From Lepeophtheirus salmonis (taxonomy: Eukaryota; Arthropoda; Copepoda; Siphonostomatoida; Caligidae), in NCBI RefSeq assembly GCF_016086655.4, contig NC_052142.2, positions 2,050,422 to 2,114,421 on the forward strand: DNA of 64,000 bases. Reading direction: 5' to 3'. Both the position numbers and the translations under genes were made by a program. Shown here piece after piece: positions 1 through 11,612 of the stretch (its first letter is position 1; every line of letters begins with the position of its first letter). The notes beneath the pieces were generated by a model. It had not been told where the DNA came from. It saw nothing but the letters and a program-made list of their open reading frames with translations, and searched no databases.

Positions 1-1200
1 CGGTTCAAGTTGAATGGGAGGGTCTCATTCTCTTATAAAGCCAAATACATTTTGGAGAGTAGGGTGGAGGAAGATATAATAGTGAGCATTAGATTAGCCA
101 TCGATTCGAAATGTTTCGGAGTTAGAGATTAATCAATGATTGAAAACATTCGAATCAGGACTCGAGTACCACAGCTCTGCTATAGACTAAGAGCCAATGT
201 ATACAAAAATAGAGAGCAGCAGCCTTCCTCTTCCCATGCAACTGATGCAGAAGAGAGCAATTCCTGAAACTCCTATTCGAAATTATCTTAATATTGAATG
301 ATCCTCTATCAAATAACTTCATTGTAGATATTGCTAGCAATTAAACATAATTTATTGAGTTGATATATCTCCTTTGTATATAGGAAATGCTCTTGAAGTT
401 GAAAATTTGAGGGTTCCATTTGTTAGTAGTGTTTCATCTACGTTTCAGAGTAATTAAAAGTAAAGCTTTTCCATAGAAGGCATTATTAATCACTGATAAT
501 GAAATCCTCTTGATACTCTGGCTTTTTCATAACCATGATGATCACCATGAGTTTATTCAGGGAGTACTAGATATATGGTGAGTACACTCTTTTCAAAATA
601 CAAAAATTACTACAATGCACTTACTTTTTTAATTTTTTTCCCCAATAAATTATTTTTTGGCTATCTTCGTTTTTTCAAATTTCCTATACATCTCTTCAAT
701 ATATTTTTTTGAAAATAAATCAAACAACTTAAAAGCAAGAAAGTTAAAAATTTATGTTCATCGACACACTTGCTGTAGAGTACCCATGTCACGTGGTATT
801 GACGCATCAACATTTATTTTTATACAAGATATAAATACATTTCAAGGATCTTTCTAAGAAAAAAGACAATTGTTTATAATATCAAATCAAATATAAATTT
901 TAGTAAATTACTAATATGCTACTACAGTCAGAAACATAAAATCAAACGCTCTCGTAAGACCACCCCTATTAAGTTAATTAAAAAAGAATCAATAATTTTA
1001 TGGCTACCATTTTCATCGATTAAAATACTAACATGATTAGATGAGCTAAGCATATCCCTACATCGTTTATTCACTCCTTTTTTTTTAATATCGCATTTGC
1101 GATATATCCAGCAATTTAGTAGAGTATTTTTTCCACCCCTTCAACTTGACTACAATTTGACAATTCAAAAATTGATATCATACAAACACATTTTTTTATC
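1..1200. other. AT-rich stretch with no recognised gene
   Basis: Short open frames occur on both strands but none shows a known motif, and base composition is uniformly AT-rich. I see no repeat shared with the rest of the window. Confidence 0.4.
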
Positions 1201-1223
1201 AACTTGAATTTTATTTGCTTCTA

Positions 1224-2190
1224 TCACCTTTTCGTTGTGCAATAAAGTATCGCAGAGAGAAGAAATGACTTGATGTTAGACACCAATAAGAAGTTTCTAA
1301 TTTTCTTTTCACTTTCAAGAAACTGTAAACAACTTAAGAAATATTGTCTTCTCCCAAGCGGAATTGATCTTCCGCAATAAAATAAACTTGGCTTCTGTGT
1401 TACTAAAAAGATAATTTGATGGTTCAATCAGTCCCCTTGATGTTTATAAGGCAGCCAAAAATGTTTGGAAATACAGTCCTTTCTTGTGAAGAGAAATATC
1501 TGGACATGATTCAAGCCAAGTATAAAAAGATAATAAAAAGTCGATCTGTTCCTAATTCTCATAAGTGAGTTGGGTCATTCTTTTATCTCTCAACTTGATG
1601 CAAGAAATAACAGAACTAACATTGACGTAATTCCAAAAAATTTGGAATATTTTTAAGAGTATTGGAGTTTCCAAATAGACTTTTCAGGAGTCATTGCTTG
1701 GGCTTCCAAGTGTTCATCATGGTTTTCAAAAGTTGGAAAAAAGAAATATTTTCTATTTAAAAGGTTATTGTAGAAATTTTAAAAAATATGGATATTTAAA
1801 TAAATAATAGGAATATCTTTTCTTTAGAGATGGAAAACGGATTTTTAATATTCACTGGGGTAAAAGCATTTCTTAATTCGTTCATAAAAATTTTATGATT
1901 GACCAAATGTCCATCAGTTAGGATGGCGACTGGTGTAAATCCAACATCATGAACAAGTTGGAGAACTTTGAAGAACCATTTTTTCATGACTTTTGAATCA
2001 TGACTTGATAGAGGAACCATTGCAACTACGTCGTTACGCCTACCTAGGACACTTTTAACCATAAAACACAAGATTTTCTGGTTAATCCATTATTCTCATA
2101 TCCGTAGACCTTTCCATCCGATAAATTAACCCTTCAAACAGAATATACCTCGTCTATGATGATTGTATTCACATAACCTTTTATACATTT
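1224..2190 (-). pseudogene. P-element/THAP9-type transposase remnant (core region)
   Basis: On the - strand a decayed frame reads IIDEVYSV just upstream of a GGK-like stretch (SDGKVYGYENNGL). After a frameshift it continues through LCFMVKSVLGRRN, VVAMVPLSS and ILTDGHLVNHKIFMNEL. That order (a DE motif, a GGK-like stretch, a hydrophobic strand, then a TDGH-N-F block) is what I know from the RNase H-like core of P-type transposases. The enzyme would cut and paste the parent element in the nucleus. Stops and at least one frameshift separate the pieces, so the copy is dead. A further piece at 1224-1427 (YFLSCLQFLESEKK) resembles the 2989-3423 fragment, which supports one family. The assignment is from memory of the family, without a search. 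Confidence 0.6.
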
Positions 2191-2199
2191 GGAGGTATA

Positions 2200-2985
2200 C
2201 AATTTTATGATAGCAATTAAACTTTTTACCTTTTTATGGAGTTCAACTTTTTTAATCTGTTACAGTACCAACTCCGTGTTTATAGTTCCATTTGAATTTA
2301 TATAAATATTTCTTTAATATTATTGAAACTAATTTTATTTCCTTCATTTGCGTACATTTGATAATCTCTAGGTATGTAATTTTTTAAATAAAATACTTTA
2401 CTAACTTCATTGACTTTTACCATATATTTCAACTAAGTATAAATCAAATATAGAATTTTTGATATTTAATGGCATTACATAGTATATACAAATAAAATTT
2501 TTCTCAAAGGAACAATTTTTTATCGGGAACCTAATAAATTTTTGAAATTGAGAAGCCAACTTGGGTATTTTTCTATGTGCTAGATTACATGAAGATTTTC
2601 TTTTACGGGACGTATGGTTAATGCTATTTTGTTCATGTCTTAGTTTTATTACAAAATTTAAAGACTTTGAAAGCTACTTGGTGTATAAAATCTACAACAA
2701 CATGACTTTTGTAAGATTTTAAAACAACTCAAATACATGAGCTTCCATGTTGGATCAAATTAAGAAACAATTTAGTAAAACAACGTCTTGGATTCGAAGA
2801 TTTTGACAATCTTTGCAAGATAAGGTTCGATGAATATATTAATTTATATAACCGATTGCCGTATAAAGTTACCGAGTATAATAAACCAAGTATATATTTA
2901 AGTTCTTCTCTATCAATTTTTTTTTTTAATTTTCTATTAAATCTCTTTCTTCTCCAGAAAAATCAACAACGAAAATTATTGGTTT
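2200..2985. other. degenerate interval between two P-type fragments
   Basis: No open frame with recognisable motifs. It probably holds eroded P-type element sequence, but I cannot show this. Confidence 0.3.
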
Positions 2986-2988
2986 TTC

Positions 2989-4130
2989 CTAGATTAAATA
3001 ATTGTTACAATCACAGTTATTTATTTTAAGTACTTTTATAATTGATGAGGCTATATGACCAGAAACAAAATATAATAAATTAGCCTGATGCTGATCTAAT
3101 AAGAAATTTGAAGTTGAAAAACGAAATAAATCGAGTTGATATTCTATATTATTAATTTCATCTTCGAAACATTCTTCTTCTTTTTTTAAAATGACGAAAG
3201 CATCGGAAAGTCCATCTTGCATGACTTTACTAATACAATTAACCTTATTTTTTTCCTGCTTTAGAAATTGACGGCAGCTCAGAAAGTAATATGACGACGT
3301 TTTATTCGCAAGAGAAATGTACAATAGATTTTTTACGTCCAGAAGATATTCGCAAATTTCAAATTGGGGCAGATATTGTTTGAATGTCAAATACAACGGT
3401 ATATTTTCTATCTTATGTAGCAATAGATTTCAACCTTGCTTTGAGATACGAAATTGTAGAAGACGGTATTCAAATATCGATACTCACTTCTCCATACAAT
3501 CTTCGAAGATGTGAAATATTTGGGAGACATAAGCGATCTTTAGATACAATTTCTTTGTAAAGGGAAGGTCTGCAATTTTGCCATAGCATACACATTGCTA
3601 GTGTTGTGTCGGTCCTTATCTATTTTGTCCAGTCCAGTCAAGTCTTAGGACTGGTCTTATTGGTCCTTAGGACTGTCTATCATTGGGGTCGGTCCTTGGA
3701 ATTTTTCATAAAAATATTCATGGATTATTAATCCAAGCAAGATATATCAAATATATACTAACATTATTGCAAATATCTTGCAAAAAAAAATAATTTTTTC
3801 ATTATAATACGAACATATTATACTGTTACTTGGTTATATAATTTATTCTATTAAATAACAGAATAATTTAAAAAAAGGAAAAATAACCTCATTAACGTCA
3901 CGAGGGATCAATTTTACCTTCTTTAAGAACCGACAAGTGATCCTGGACTTGATAAGACTAGACTGGACCGCAGTCCTCAGTCCTAAATAAGGACAGTCAC
4001 AACACTGCACATCGATAATAGTTCCATAGAGTATCGTCTTCAATTTTTGGGTTTTGACAATAGTTCAAGCTGTTCCGAAATAAAAATAAGTTTTCTCTCA
4101 AGTTCCTCATCATCACTGTCAACGCTCCTT
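2989..4130 (-). pseudogene. second P-type transposase remnant, split by a MITE
   Basis: Read on the - strand, 3600-3420 gives YKEIVSKDRLCLPNISHLRR, a stop, then SSTISYLKARLKS. This matches the 'LPS-x-S-x-LRRL ... YLKARV' region before the catalytic core of P-type transposases. An uninterrupted 144-codon frame (3423-2989) follows and includes YYFLSCRQFLKQEKN and a C-terminal LLYFVSGHIASSIIK...NNCDC segment, which looks like the C terminus of the family. Because the N-terminal part runs almost directly into C-terminal sequence, the copy may have lost its middle, as P elements often do. Upstream frames at about 4020-4130 (ELERKLIFISEQLELL) look like the coiled-coil region. The 3601-4005 MITE separates the two. 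Non-functional. Confidence 0.5.
3601..4005. mobile_element. MITE-like element with about 60-bp imperfect inverted termini
   Basis: The left end reads gtgttgtgtcggtcc and the right end, reverse-complemented, gtgttgtgactgtcc (12 of 15 identical). Homology continues inward through ggtccttat, ggactg and the gtccagtc/caagtc blocks for about 60 bp. There is no coding capacity. It lies inside the P-type remnant, so it is the younger insertion. Flanks (cacattgcta left, tgcacatcg right) do not give a clear target duplication. hAT-like ends are possible, but the superfamily is not established. Confidence 0.6.
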
Positions 4131-4699
4131 AAATTAGAGATGCAAAGTTCAATTCTAGATTTTACAATGCCCTGAGATATAAGAGATCTAGTAAAAGCAA
4201 GAAAGTTTCAAATTTGGGAAACAGTTTGAATTCAAATTGTTGATCATTTATTCTTAAAATTATCTTGACTGATGTTTTTTCTATCATGATGCATATTAAA
4301 CGATTAATCTGAAATAATATTGAATTTGGGGAACTTCACTGGCAATAGAACAAAATAGTAAATTATATTTTTGCTGAGTTACCAACCTACGAATGTTTAT
4401 ACTATTAGATTATTCTATTAATATTGATATAAATACATCCTATAGAAAAGTACATTCTAATACTATATACATACAGGTCTTAATCTTTCAATACGATACC
4501 TCACATCTTCCCCAATACGACAAATCATAATATATTAACATTATTAATACATAATATTAAAACACTTAACAAAATTTTAATATACAACACCTACGAATAA
4601 TTATATAATACTAATGTTACGTTAGTCGTTTTTAAGGACATTCAGATTGATATGCTTTTAGGAAGCGTCTATTTCGTATAATCTATTTTCCTTTTACAT

Positions 4700-5260
4700 C
4701 AACAAAGTAGGATCTTCTATCTTTCTAAGTGTTGATAATTATTCCACGTGTGTCCAACATCTTTGTCTTTGTATTTTGGATCCTAACAGGATCTCCAGGA
4801 ATCAAAGGGTTTCGATTTGTAGAAGAGCTATCATAATATGTTTTGGATGACAAGTCTTTCTCTGTCTTCTTTTACTCTGCCCCCTCTCAAAGTCAGAAGC
4901 GGCATGCTAGTGTAAACAATGGGCAATGGTAGGACTTCGTGAGTAGCCAAATACCCGTTTGGCTGGACTGAGTCTGACAGATCTTGGTATATCTCTCAAT
5001 TCCAGGAGTGATGAGCGAAATTAAGCCCTCCTAATACAATTTTGAGGATCACCCTCATGGATTTGACTGCAGCCTCTCCATGCTTGTTGGATTGGGGTGA
5101 GTATGGGGATGCAAACTCATACTTAATTTCTAAATCTATGCAGAAGTCCTTGAATTCTGTTTCGAATTGTGGTCCACAGATGGTTCCAATATGCATTGGA
5201 AGCCCCCAATCTTCCAACCACGTCAACATTATATCAGTGATGGACTTAGTAAAAGTTAAG
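4700..5260 (-). pseudogene. Ty3/Gypsy integrase remnant
   Basis: The frame 5229-4996 reads WLEDWGLPMHIGT, CGPQFETEFKDFC, then SPYSPQSNKHGEAAVKSM. This is the second half of a retroviral-type integrase core, with the 'PYSPQSN..EAAVK' block around the catalytic Glu. The position normally held by the second catalytic Asp (S/T-D-x-GPQF) reads TICGPQF, so that Asp is missing. Downstream frames to about 4700 keep a PLIPGDPVRIQN-like segment typical of Gypsy integrase C termini. The enzyme would insert element cDNA into host DNA. This copy is broken by stops and lacks a catalytic residue. Confidence 0.7.
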
Positions 5261-5264
5261 GATT

Positions 5265-5805
5265 TATATTTTTCATAAGAGCTGATTTAACCACTGGATA
5301 TGATAGAGGCTTATCTTTGCAAGCATAAATTAAATTTTAAGTATTAAAACTTTTGGTCATGAAACACTTTATGTACTTAACATATATATGTGGCGATAAC
5401 ATAAAAGTAAGCTGGGATTTTTTTTTGATAAAACACAAAAAAAAACGTATTATAAGTTTTTTACTTCAATGAAAAACCGAAGAAAATTTTTAAAGAGTCA
5501 AATACAATATGGAATCACTGAAAAACTGTCTAACAAATTATTAATATGATTGATATTTGTTTAAATTTTTACATCAATATATTATATACAAGTTCAGTCA
5601 ATTCGATTGTGCGGTATCTGAAGTTTAAATCGAATTTTGAAATTTTCAATATATTCAATTTCAGTTGGTCTTAATCTCTTTCTTATCATCATGTCACAGT
5701 AGCTTTTATGATCACTGTTACCAAATATCCTATTCCGTTAACCTTGAAAACCGCGGCTCCTAAGGACTTTATCACTTTTTTGAATTAATATAAATTATAG
5801 TACTC
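5265..5805. other. no gene seen; decayed sequence inside a Gypsy remnant
   Basis: The interval sits between the integrase and RNase H fragments of what is probably one - strand Gypsy element. No motif is readable. Confidence 0.35.
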
Positions 5806-5808
5806 ATA

Positions 5809-6021
5809 TCAACTGATACATTTATCATACTGTTTGCAATATTGAGTATCCCAGCAATCATCATTTTTAGGATTAATTATTGTCACACGTGATAAGGAAT
5901 CAGCTATTTGGTGCTCCTTTCCTGGTACCCATTCAATTTCAAAACAATACCCTGCCAGCTTCTGCAAATACGTTGGATCCTTGAAACTTTCTATTAAGTA
6001 TATATTAGAGTCAGAAAGCAT
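5809..6021 (-). pseudogene. Ty3/Gypsy RNase H/connection remnant
   Basis: The 70-codon frame contains YLQKLAGYCFEIEWVPGKEH followed by QIADSLSR. This is the hallmark end of the Gypsy RNase H domain ('L..Y.F.I.YVPGK.H..AD.LSR'). In the polyprotein RNase H precedes integrase, and here it lies upstream of the 4.7-5.26 kb integrase on the same strand. The two therefore probably belong to one decayed element. Only the domain's last part survives. Confidence 0.7.
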
Positions 6022-6029
6022 TCCTATGA

Positions 6030-7870
6030 GGGGTTTATGTTCTGTTTTTGTTGTTATCTTTGTCGATCTTTCTAAGTAAAAAGAACTACAATATTTGCTG
6101 GTTTTTCATCTTTAATTTTTTCCTCCATAGATGATTATTTTTTTAAATACATAAAACTTTTTTATATACATTTTGCTCCATTTTGCTGGTTTGTCCCATC
6201 TTATTATTTATTAAAATATCTGATCTCTTTTAAAAATTATATTTGTGTTGCTATTAGTATGAATCCAGTTACTTAAGATTAACGATGAGCTGCGAGCTAA
6301 ATTTTGATGCATAAGTATTTTCGAGTTTCTAAAAAAAACCACTAGAGGAATTAAGAGCTTTACTCGTTACTCCCTTGAATACTCAATACTCAATTGGATA
6401 CTCGATACTCGCCTGAATACTCGTTACTTACTGTAACACTTTTTGCTTGCTAAAAGCTTGTCACTCAAAAAATCCTATTTTTTAAATAATTATTGAAAAA
6501 TCGATAACTTTTTTAGATCTTTGATCGGAATCATAGCTGCCTTTCAATTAAGCATTTCATTTTGAAAGCCCGTCAACTATTTTTTTCCGGACATAATCAT
6601 AGACTGATAGTTGTGAAGTATTATTATTCATAATATAATTTAAAGCAACTTAATGGATTTTTGCAAGTGGCGTTTGATTGAGGTCATGCAGTTGACACAA
6701 ATTTATTTTTTGGTTTTTTGTTGCATAGAATGTAAATCCCACTTATTTTTATCTTTCTTAGATCCAGTAAATAATTTTTAATCAATTTTATTTTCATCCT
6801 TTCTCTTTTTCTTACTGGATAGAGTATGGGAAGATGAGAGGAAGGATTTCCAGAATTTGAATTTAAACCTGGTATAACTGGTATAAGATATGAAAAGTTG
6901 ACTATTTTCCAATCCTTTTAGGAAACCTTTCCGATGAGTATCATTCAAGTTCAAGTAGAGATTCGAAAAGATAAACAGGGCTGTTAGAGTCATATAGATC
7001 ATCAACTTCAAAATTACTTCCCTCATCATTAAAATTCTTAATGGCCTATTTATTATTATTATTTATCAAATACGTATACATAATAAAATTTAAACCAATA
7101 AATTCATTTCAAGATATAACTGTTATTTAAAAAAAAAAGATAATAATGGTTACAAAATTAACACCGTAATAGGCTAATACTGAAGAGGAATGGAGATTAT
7201 TTTTAAACATAAATTTCAAGGGATACGAACTTGAAGCTAGTAGAGTGAAAATCAGATTTAAACATTCGAATTTATGTTTAATAGCGGACCCTTCCTCATG
7301 CATTTAGAAATATAAATTAATCTATATTAATACAGACAATTTTGTCATATGTCTATTGGTATGAGAAGGACTTTTGAGTGTGTGCTTAATAAACTGCGTA
7401 ATTCGAAGCAATGTCGATTACTCTTGTTAGACTTAAAACATTGAAACAAAGATTACTTTTAAAACAAACTGGGATTAGTAGCACACATTTCAAAAAAGTC
7501 AACTTAGAGTTGCCTCTGGTAAGATATAAATTATAAATTAAATAGAGAAGGGAAGTCCGTGTAGGAAAATTTACATGTTAGAATGGGCACGAAAAAGAAA
7601 AACAGAGAATCTCAAGTTTTGACGAGTTCCGAGTAATACTCTGGTTTTTATGCCCACGTGCCGAGTTTTTGTGTCTTTCTTTTATTTTCTTCATAAAACT
7701 CGAGTACCAATTTACGAGTTTACTTCTATTAACTGATGATAAAATACATGTTGATTTGGTCAATCTCAAGTCATACCCCTCCTCTAGACATTACTGTTCT
7801 AATTCAATAAAATCAAAACTAGGTATGGCGTACGTAAATATAATAATGTTAGAAATTAAGCAATATTTGA
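6030..7870. other. AT-rich stretch with no recognised gene
   Basis: Open frames of up to about 110 codons (7669-8010, running into the LTR at its end) carry no motif I recognise. Around 6357-6435 short 'actcgttactc'-like words recur in a low-complexity patch. Confidence 0.35.
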
Positions 7871-7877
7871 ACATTAA

Positions 7878-8005
7878 TGTAGCAACCCGTATCTTCAAAC
7901 GAGTTCATGCTAATGAACAAGTTTTATTATTCTCATATTATGTCAATTTAGATTGGAAATATATTCAGTCTTTAGTTAGAAATCATATTGTGTATTTCCG
8001 TTATT
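7878..8005 (+). repeat. 5' LTR of the Gypsy element
   Basis: It starts tgtagcaacccg and aligns with 11487-11612 over about 125 bp, including tgctaatgaacaag and the tattgtgta block. The exact 3' end is uncertain. The next bases (ttgtgaccattgac) would hold the primer-binding site, but I cannot assign a tRNA. Confidence 0.65.
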
Positions 8006-8028
8006 TGTGACCATTGACAACAAATATA

Positions 8029-8900
8029 ATGCCTTCTACCACCCGTTCACAGGATCCCAAAAATCCTGATCTTGAGATGACCGTACTTCAGCAGTCAAAT
8101 AATTCCTCTGGAGTAAATTCAACAAGGCACAAACCTTCCTGTGACTGAACCGGGTGTTCAGAATTTCGCCTTCCAAAGTTTAACGAAGAAGACCCTCAAA
8201 GATGGTCTTGAAAACAGATTTCATGTTCAAAGGACAAGACATCACAAATGATTTTAACAAGCTGAAATACCTCCTAACATCATGAGAAATGTTCCAAAGG
8301 AGGAGTTAACGTTGTTGTTTTTTTAACCCTGAAGAAAAAAGTTTTAGTAGATTTAGTCTCTATGTTATGTCACCTCAAAAACGCAAGAAAAGGGGCCTTG
8401 ATCTTTTGAAACAGGAATAATTTTCGGCTACGGAAATTATAGCTACAGTGTCCTCGACCTTGACTTTGTACCGGACCTCAAAGCCATTCTACCGAAATAG
8501 TAAATAATCAAATGTGTCTCAAGTTCACTCAGAGCCATTCTCCGATTGCAAACAGGAATAAGTAAGGAAATGCTTGCGAAGCATTGTGATGGCCTTAAAC
8601 AATCATCGGCACTCGCCTAATCCTTAAAGCTAAATAATGGTCAAGTACTTTCCTATCCTCATCCCCCTCCTTCAGAGAAGCTCATTTAATCTTTGTCGTT
8701 CTCTCGTCGTCCTGCTTCCCAATACCCTAATGAGCCCCTACTGTTCTTATTAAAGAAAAAACAAAATACCATCGTAACCAGGCTCAAGGTAACACAGGAC
8801 TTATTTGTAGGCAACACTTGACCTACAGTATGTCTGCAAGGACCAGTTCAGGTTCTGCCTGCCCTTTCAATGGACTCCTGTCAAAAAACTAATTAGTCCT
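8029..8900 (+). pseudogene. gag-like region of the Gypsy element
   Basis: An ATG at 8029 just after the LTR opens a frame of about 40 codons (MPSTTRSQDPKNPDLEM) that ends in a stop near 8145. Further gag-like pieces follow in other frames. Gag would build the particle that packages element RNA. The copy is broken several times, and assignment rests on position plus weak similarity. Confidence 0.45.
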
Positions 8901-8929
8901 CAGCTCTTCAGCTGAGGTAACTAACAGAG

Positions 8930-9070
8930 ATATTGATCTAATTTACGGGAAAGACAGTCTCAGGAATATATTATTTCTTGTTAACTCAGGAGCTAAAGTC
9001 TCCATTTTACCAACAGCTTTAGCCAAATATATCAAAAGAGAATCCAATCATACCCCTCTTATTACTTTTT
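8930..9070 (+). pseudogene. retropepsin fragment with catalytic Asp changed to Asn
   Basis: The frame reads LFLVNSGAKVSILP. Retropepsins have (L/F)-(V/I)-D-(T/S)-G-A followed by V-S-x-(L/V)-P. Here the Asp codon is AAC (Asn) where GAC is expected, a single transition that would abolish proteolysis. Position between gag and RT agrees with a Gypsy protease. Confidence 0.65.
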
Positions 9071-9439
9071 GGGGGCAGTGAGTATTCCCGATCCGTTCTG
9101 TGTCGGTTGATTTTCCATTGGAGGGAATAAGATATTCTGGGAAATTATATATTTTTGACAACACCATCCCTGTCCTGGATATGGATTTTTTGAAAAAAAT
9201 ATTTTTTGCATCGATCTGACAAATAAATCACTTTTCATACGATCACAAACGAACATCATACCCCTAGTTAATTGTAACTTGAGTCACCCAACCTCATCAT
9301 CTGTTTAGTCAGCAGATTATAACGTGACTTTCCTCATCTCTTCTCAAAGATTGACTCTCGTATTCCACTTAAACACCTAGTGACACACTCCAACGTCACA
9401 ACTGGTGCCCCCACGTTTTGCCCTATGTGGGCCAAAGCT

Positions 9440-9960
9440 AGCCTTCTTCAAATCCGAAGTCAAAATCTTGCTTGACACCGGAGTAAAGTGGTATCTCTCT
9501 TCTCCTTATTCTTCTGCAGTGCACATAGAAGAGAAGTCAAACAGATGGTTTTGTTTGTGTGGGGATTTTCGTTGACCAGAGCTTGATTGTTACCCACTCC
9601 TGAATATGAGATACTTTTCCCAAAACCTTGGGGGCTCCACAGTACTTTCAAAGCTCCACATTTTCAAGTCTTATCATCAGATCCCAGTCGAGGACGAATA
9701 CATCTAAAAGACGACCATCATCTCACCAATCGGCCTTTTCCAATATGTGCGGATACCTTTTGGGTTCAAAAACGCTGCCCAAACGTTCTAGCTTTTTATG
9801 AACGCATTATTTCTCAATATGGAGGGAGTATTTATATATTTGGAAGGCCTGCTATTGGTGTCTAAAGGTCTTGATGAACATCACTATACCTTATTTCACG
9901 TTTTCTCTAGATCACAAGAGGCTTTGCTAGATTTGTGCCCAAATTAGCTCAACATACAGG
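9440..9960 (+). pseudogene. Gypsy reverse transcriptase fragments
   Basis: The segment SPYSSAVHIEEK followed by WFCLCGDFR matches the 'SP.ASP(V/L)..V.KK.G.WR.C.DYR' opening of Gypsy RT. Further fragments, including one of about 92 codons at 9587-9865, follow in shifted frames. Frameshifts and stops make it non-functional, and I could not find a clean YxDD motif. Confidence 0.55.
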
Positions 9961-10420
9961 CAAACTACACCCTTTGCTACGCAAACATGCGAAGGTTAAT
10001 TGGGGATGTCAGCAACAGAGAACATTTCAGCAAATCAAATTGACTTTACCAAAGCGAACCTTCCTAGCCTTCCGCCTCGAACATACACCCATAGCCCTCA
10101 CAACCAATGATTCGTTGCACAGAATGGGTGCTTCTCTGGAGCAATGTACTGGGAGTTAATACACGCCATTGGCGTTCTGATCTACAGCTCTCAACTCAGC
10201 CCAACAAAAATATTCCGTGTTCGACCGTGAGCTCCTTGTAGTTAAAGAAGCAATATCACACTTTAGATGGTTACTAGAAGGTGTCCATTTCGCGGGGTTT
10301 TATGACCATAACTCGTTAACTACTGTACTGGAATCGAGTAACCCCTCTTGGACTACAAGACAAAACAGGGCCTTTTCCTTTCTTGCTGAGTTTCATTAAA
10401 GTACTGGGCACAAATCCGGA
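9935..10420 (+). pseudogene. Gypsy RNase H domain remnant
   Basis: Frames 9935-10159 and 10217-10399 give TFQQIKLTLPKRTFLAF, IALTTNDSLHRMGASLEQ and YSVFDRELLVVKEAISHFRW, ending NPSWTTRQNRAFSFLAEF. These match the tether and RNase H of Ty3/Gypsy polyproteins. A stop at about 10158 and a frame change separate the two parts. The closing motif matches that of the element at 16.9-18.1 kb, so the two elements belong to one clade. Confidence 0.7.
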
Positions 10421-10499
10421 AAGTGGCTGAAACAATACCTATACTCCTAGATCTGCTAGAATGGAAAACTAACCCCTTTTTAAAGACGTGGTTCAAGAT

Positions 10500-11400
10500 C
10501 AAGAGGCAATTGATCCTCGAAACAGTCAAGACATTTCACAATCAAAACTTTTGTAGCACATACACCGGTGGGTTTTGGAAGTGAACATAATTTTGCAGCG
10601 ATCGTTTTTTCTGTAAAACTACGTAACAAGATATTGTAATTAGTCATGGCTTTTCTCGCCCTGTATTTAAAGCGACACTGAGAGAGATAGAACAGCCTTT
10701 TGCTTGGCCGAACATTACGGCAGATGTAAAAGAATGAGCACGAGCTTGCTTAGCTTGTCCAAAAAAAAAACGAAAAAAAAAACAGCCATAATCTTAGAGC
10801 TGCCGGGCCAACTCCTTTCCTACAAGAACCCAACAGATTATGCTGCATACATGTTGACTTAGTTGGGCCACTTCCACCCTCCAATAGGCTTAGGTACCTG
10901 CGGACGATCGGAATAGATCAAATCGATGGACTGAAGTCCTTCTCGTTCAAGACATAAAGGCAGATACTGTGGTCAAGGCTTTTTTCACCAGATGAATTCC
11001 TAGATTTGGAGTGCCTACCTCAATCCATTCAGATGGAGGAACCTAATTTACTGGATCTCTATGGACAAGATTGGGACAGCTCCTAGGATATAAAAAACAA
11101 TTCATGACATACTGAGTCAAACGGTATCTTTGAAAGATTCTGCCGCCGTACTCTGAGTGCTCCGTCTTCTACAATGTATGAAGAAAGAGAATCTTAGATC
11201 AAGGCCCTTCCCTTTATCCTACTTGGCCTCCATTCTTCTATACCAAGTGTTCCAGGGAGTGCATTTTCTCCCCTTCATCACTTAATGCTTCCACTCTCGC
11301 TGACAGAGGAGTCTGAGACTCCTATGTAGAAAAACTTGTTGAAGAGGCTCCAAGATATTAAACACGTCCCACCGAGAGTAATTCCAGAACTTACTGTTAG
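10500..11400 (+). pseudogene. Gypsy integrase remnant
   Basis: ACLACPKK near 10740 supplies the Cys pair of the HHCC zinc-binding domain. HVDLVGPLP (about 10855) and SIHSDGGT (about 11025) carry the first two catalytic Asp residues. A stop follows immediately after the second. Many frame changes lie downstream towards the 3' LTR. It is integrase by motif order and dead by its breaks. Confidence 0.65.
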
Positions 11401-11486
11401 AATTCAGTCTGCAATCTTTGTATTTTTTTATGTTAAATTTTATGTAAATTTATTTTCTAATTAGACGCAGAGTCTGGTGAGAGCAT

Positions 11487-11612
11487 TGTAGTAGCCCGTA
11501 TCTTCAGACGAACTCATGCTAATGAACAAGCTTTATTATTCTAATATTATGTATTTTCAAATAGGAAATATATTTATTCTTTATTTAGAAATAATATTGT
11601 GTAGTTCCTTTA
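11487..11612 (+). repeat. 3' LTR of the Gypsy element
   Basis: It begins tgtagtagcccg directly after a short purine-rich stretch (ggtgagag) that may be the polypurine tract. It matches 7878-8005 in the same orientation, with several substitutions indicating age. Confidence 0.65.

Larger units (their letters stand above)
7878..11612 (+). mobile_element. degenerate Ty3/Gypsy LTR retrotransposon, about 3.7 kb
   Basis: Two direct copies of a roughly 130-bp sequence, both beginning tgtag.. and sharing cccgtatcttca, bracket the element. Between them, on the + strand and in the expected order, lie gag-like sequence, a protease motif, reverse transcriptase fragments, RNase H and integrase fragments, all interrupted by stops and frameshifts. 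At about 3.7 kb it is shorter than a usual complete Gypsy, which suggests internal deletions. It is not expected to be autonomous. It resembles the - strand element at 16.5-18.6 kb: both share an NPSW-T/S-TRQ motif near the end of RNase H. Confidence 0.75.

Noticed and set aside
6350..6440. Tandem repeat of 'actcgttactc'-like words
   Set aside because: Spacing and sequence are irregular; low-complexity patch rather than a defined repeat.
7669..8010. 113-codon + strand frame as a gene
   Set aside because: It runs into the 5' LTR of the Gypsy element and has no recognisable motif; chance open frame.
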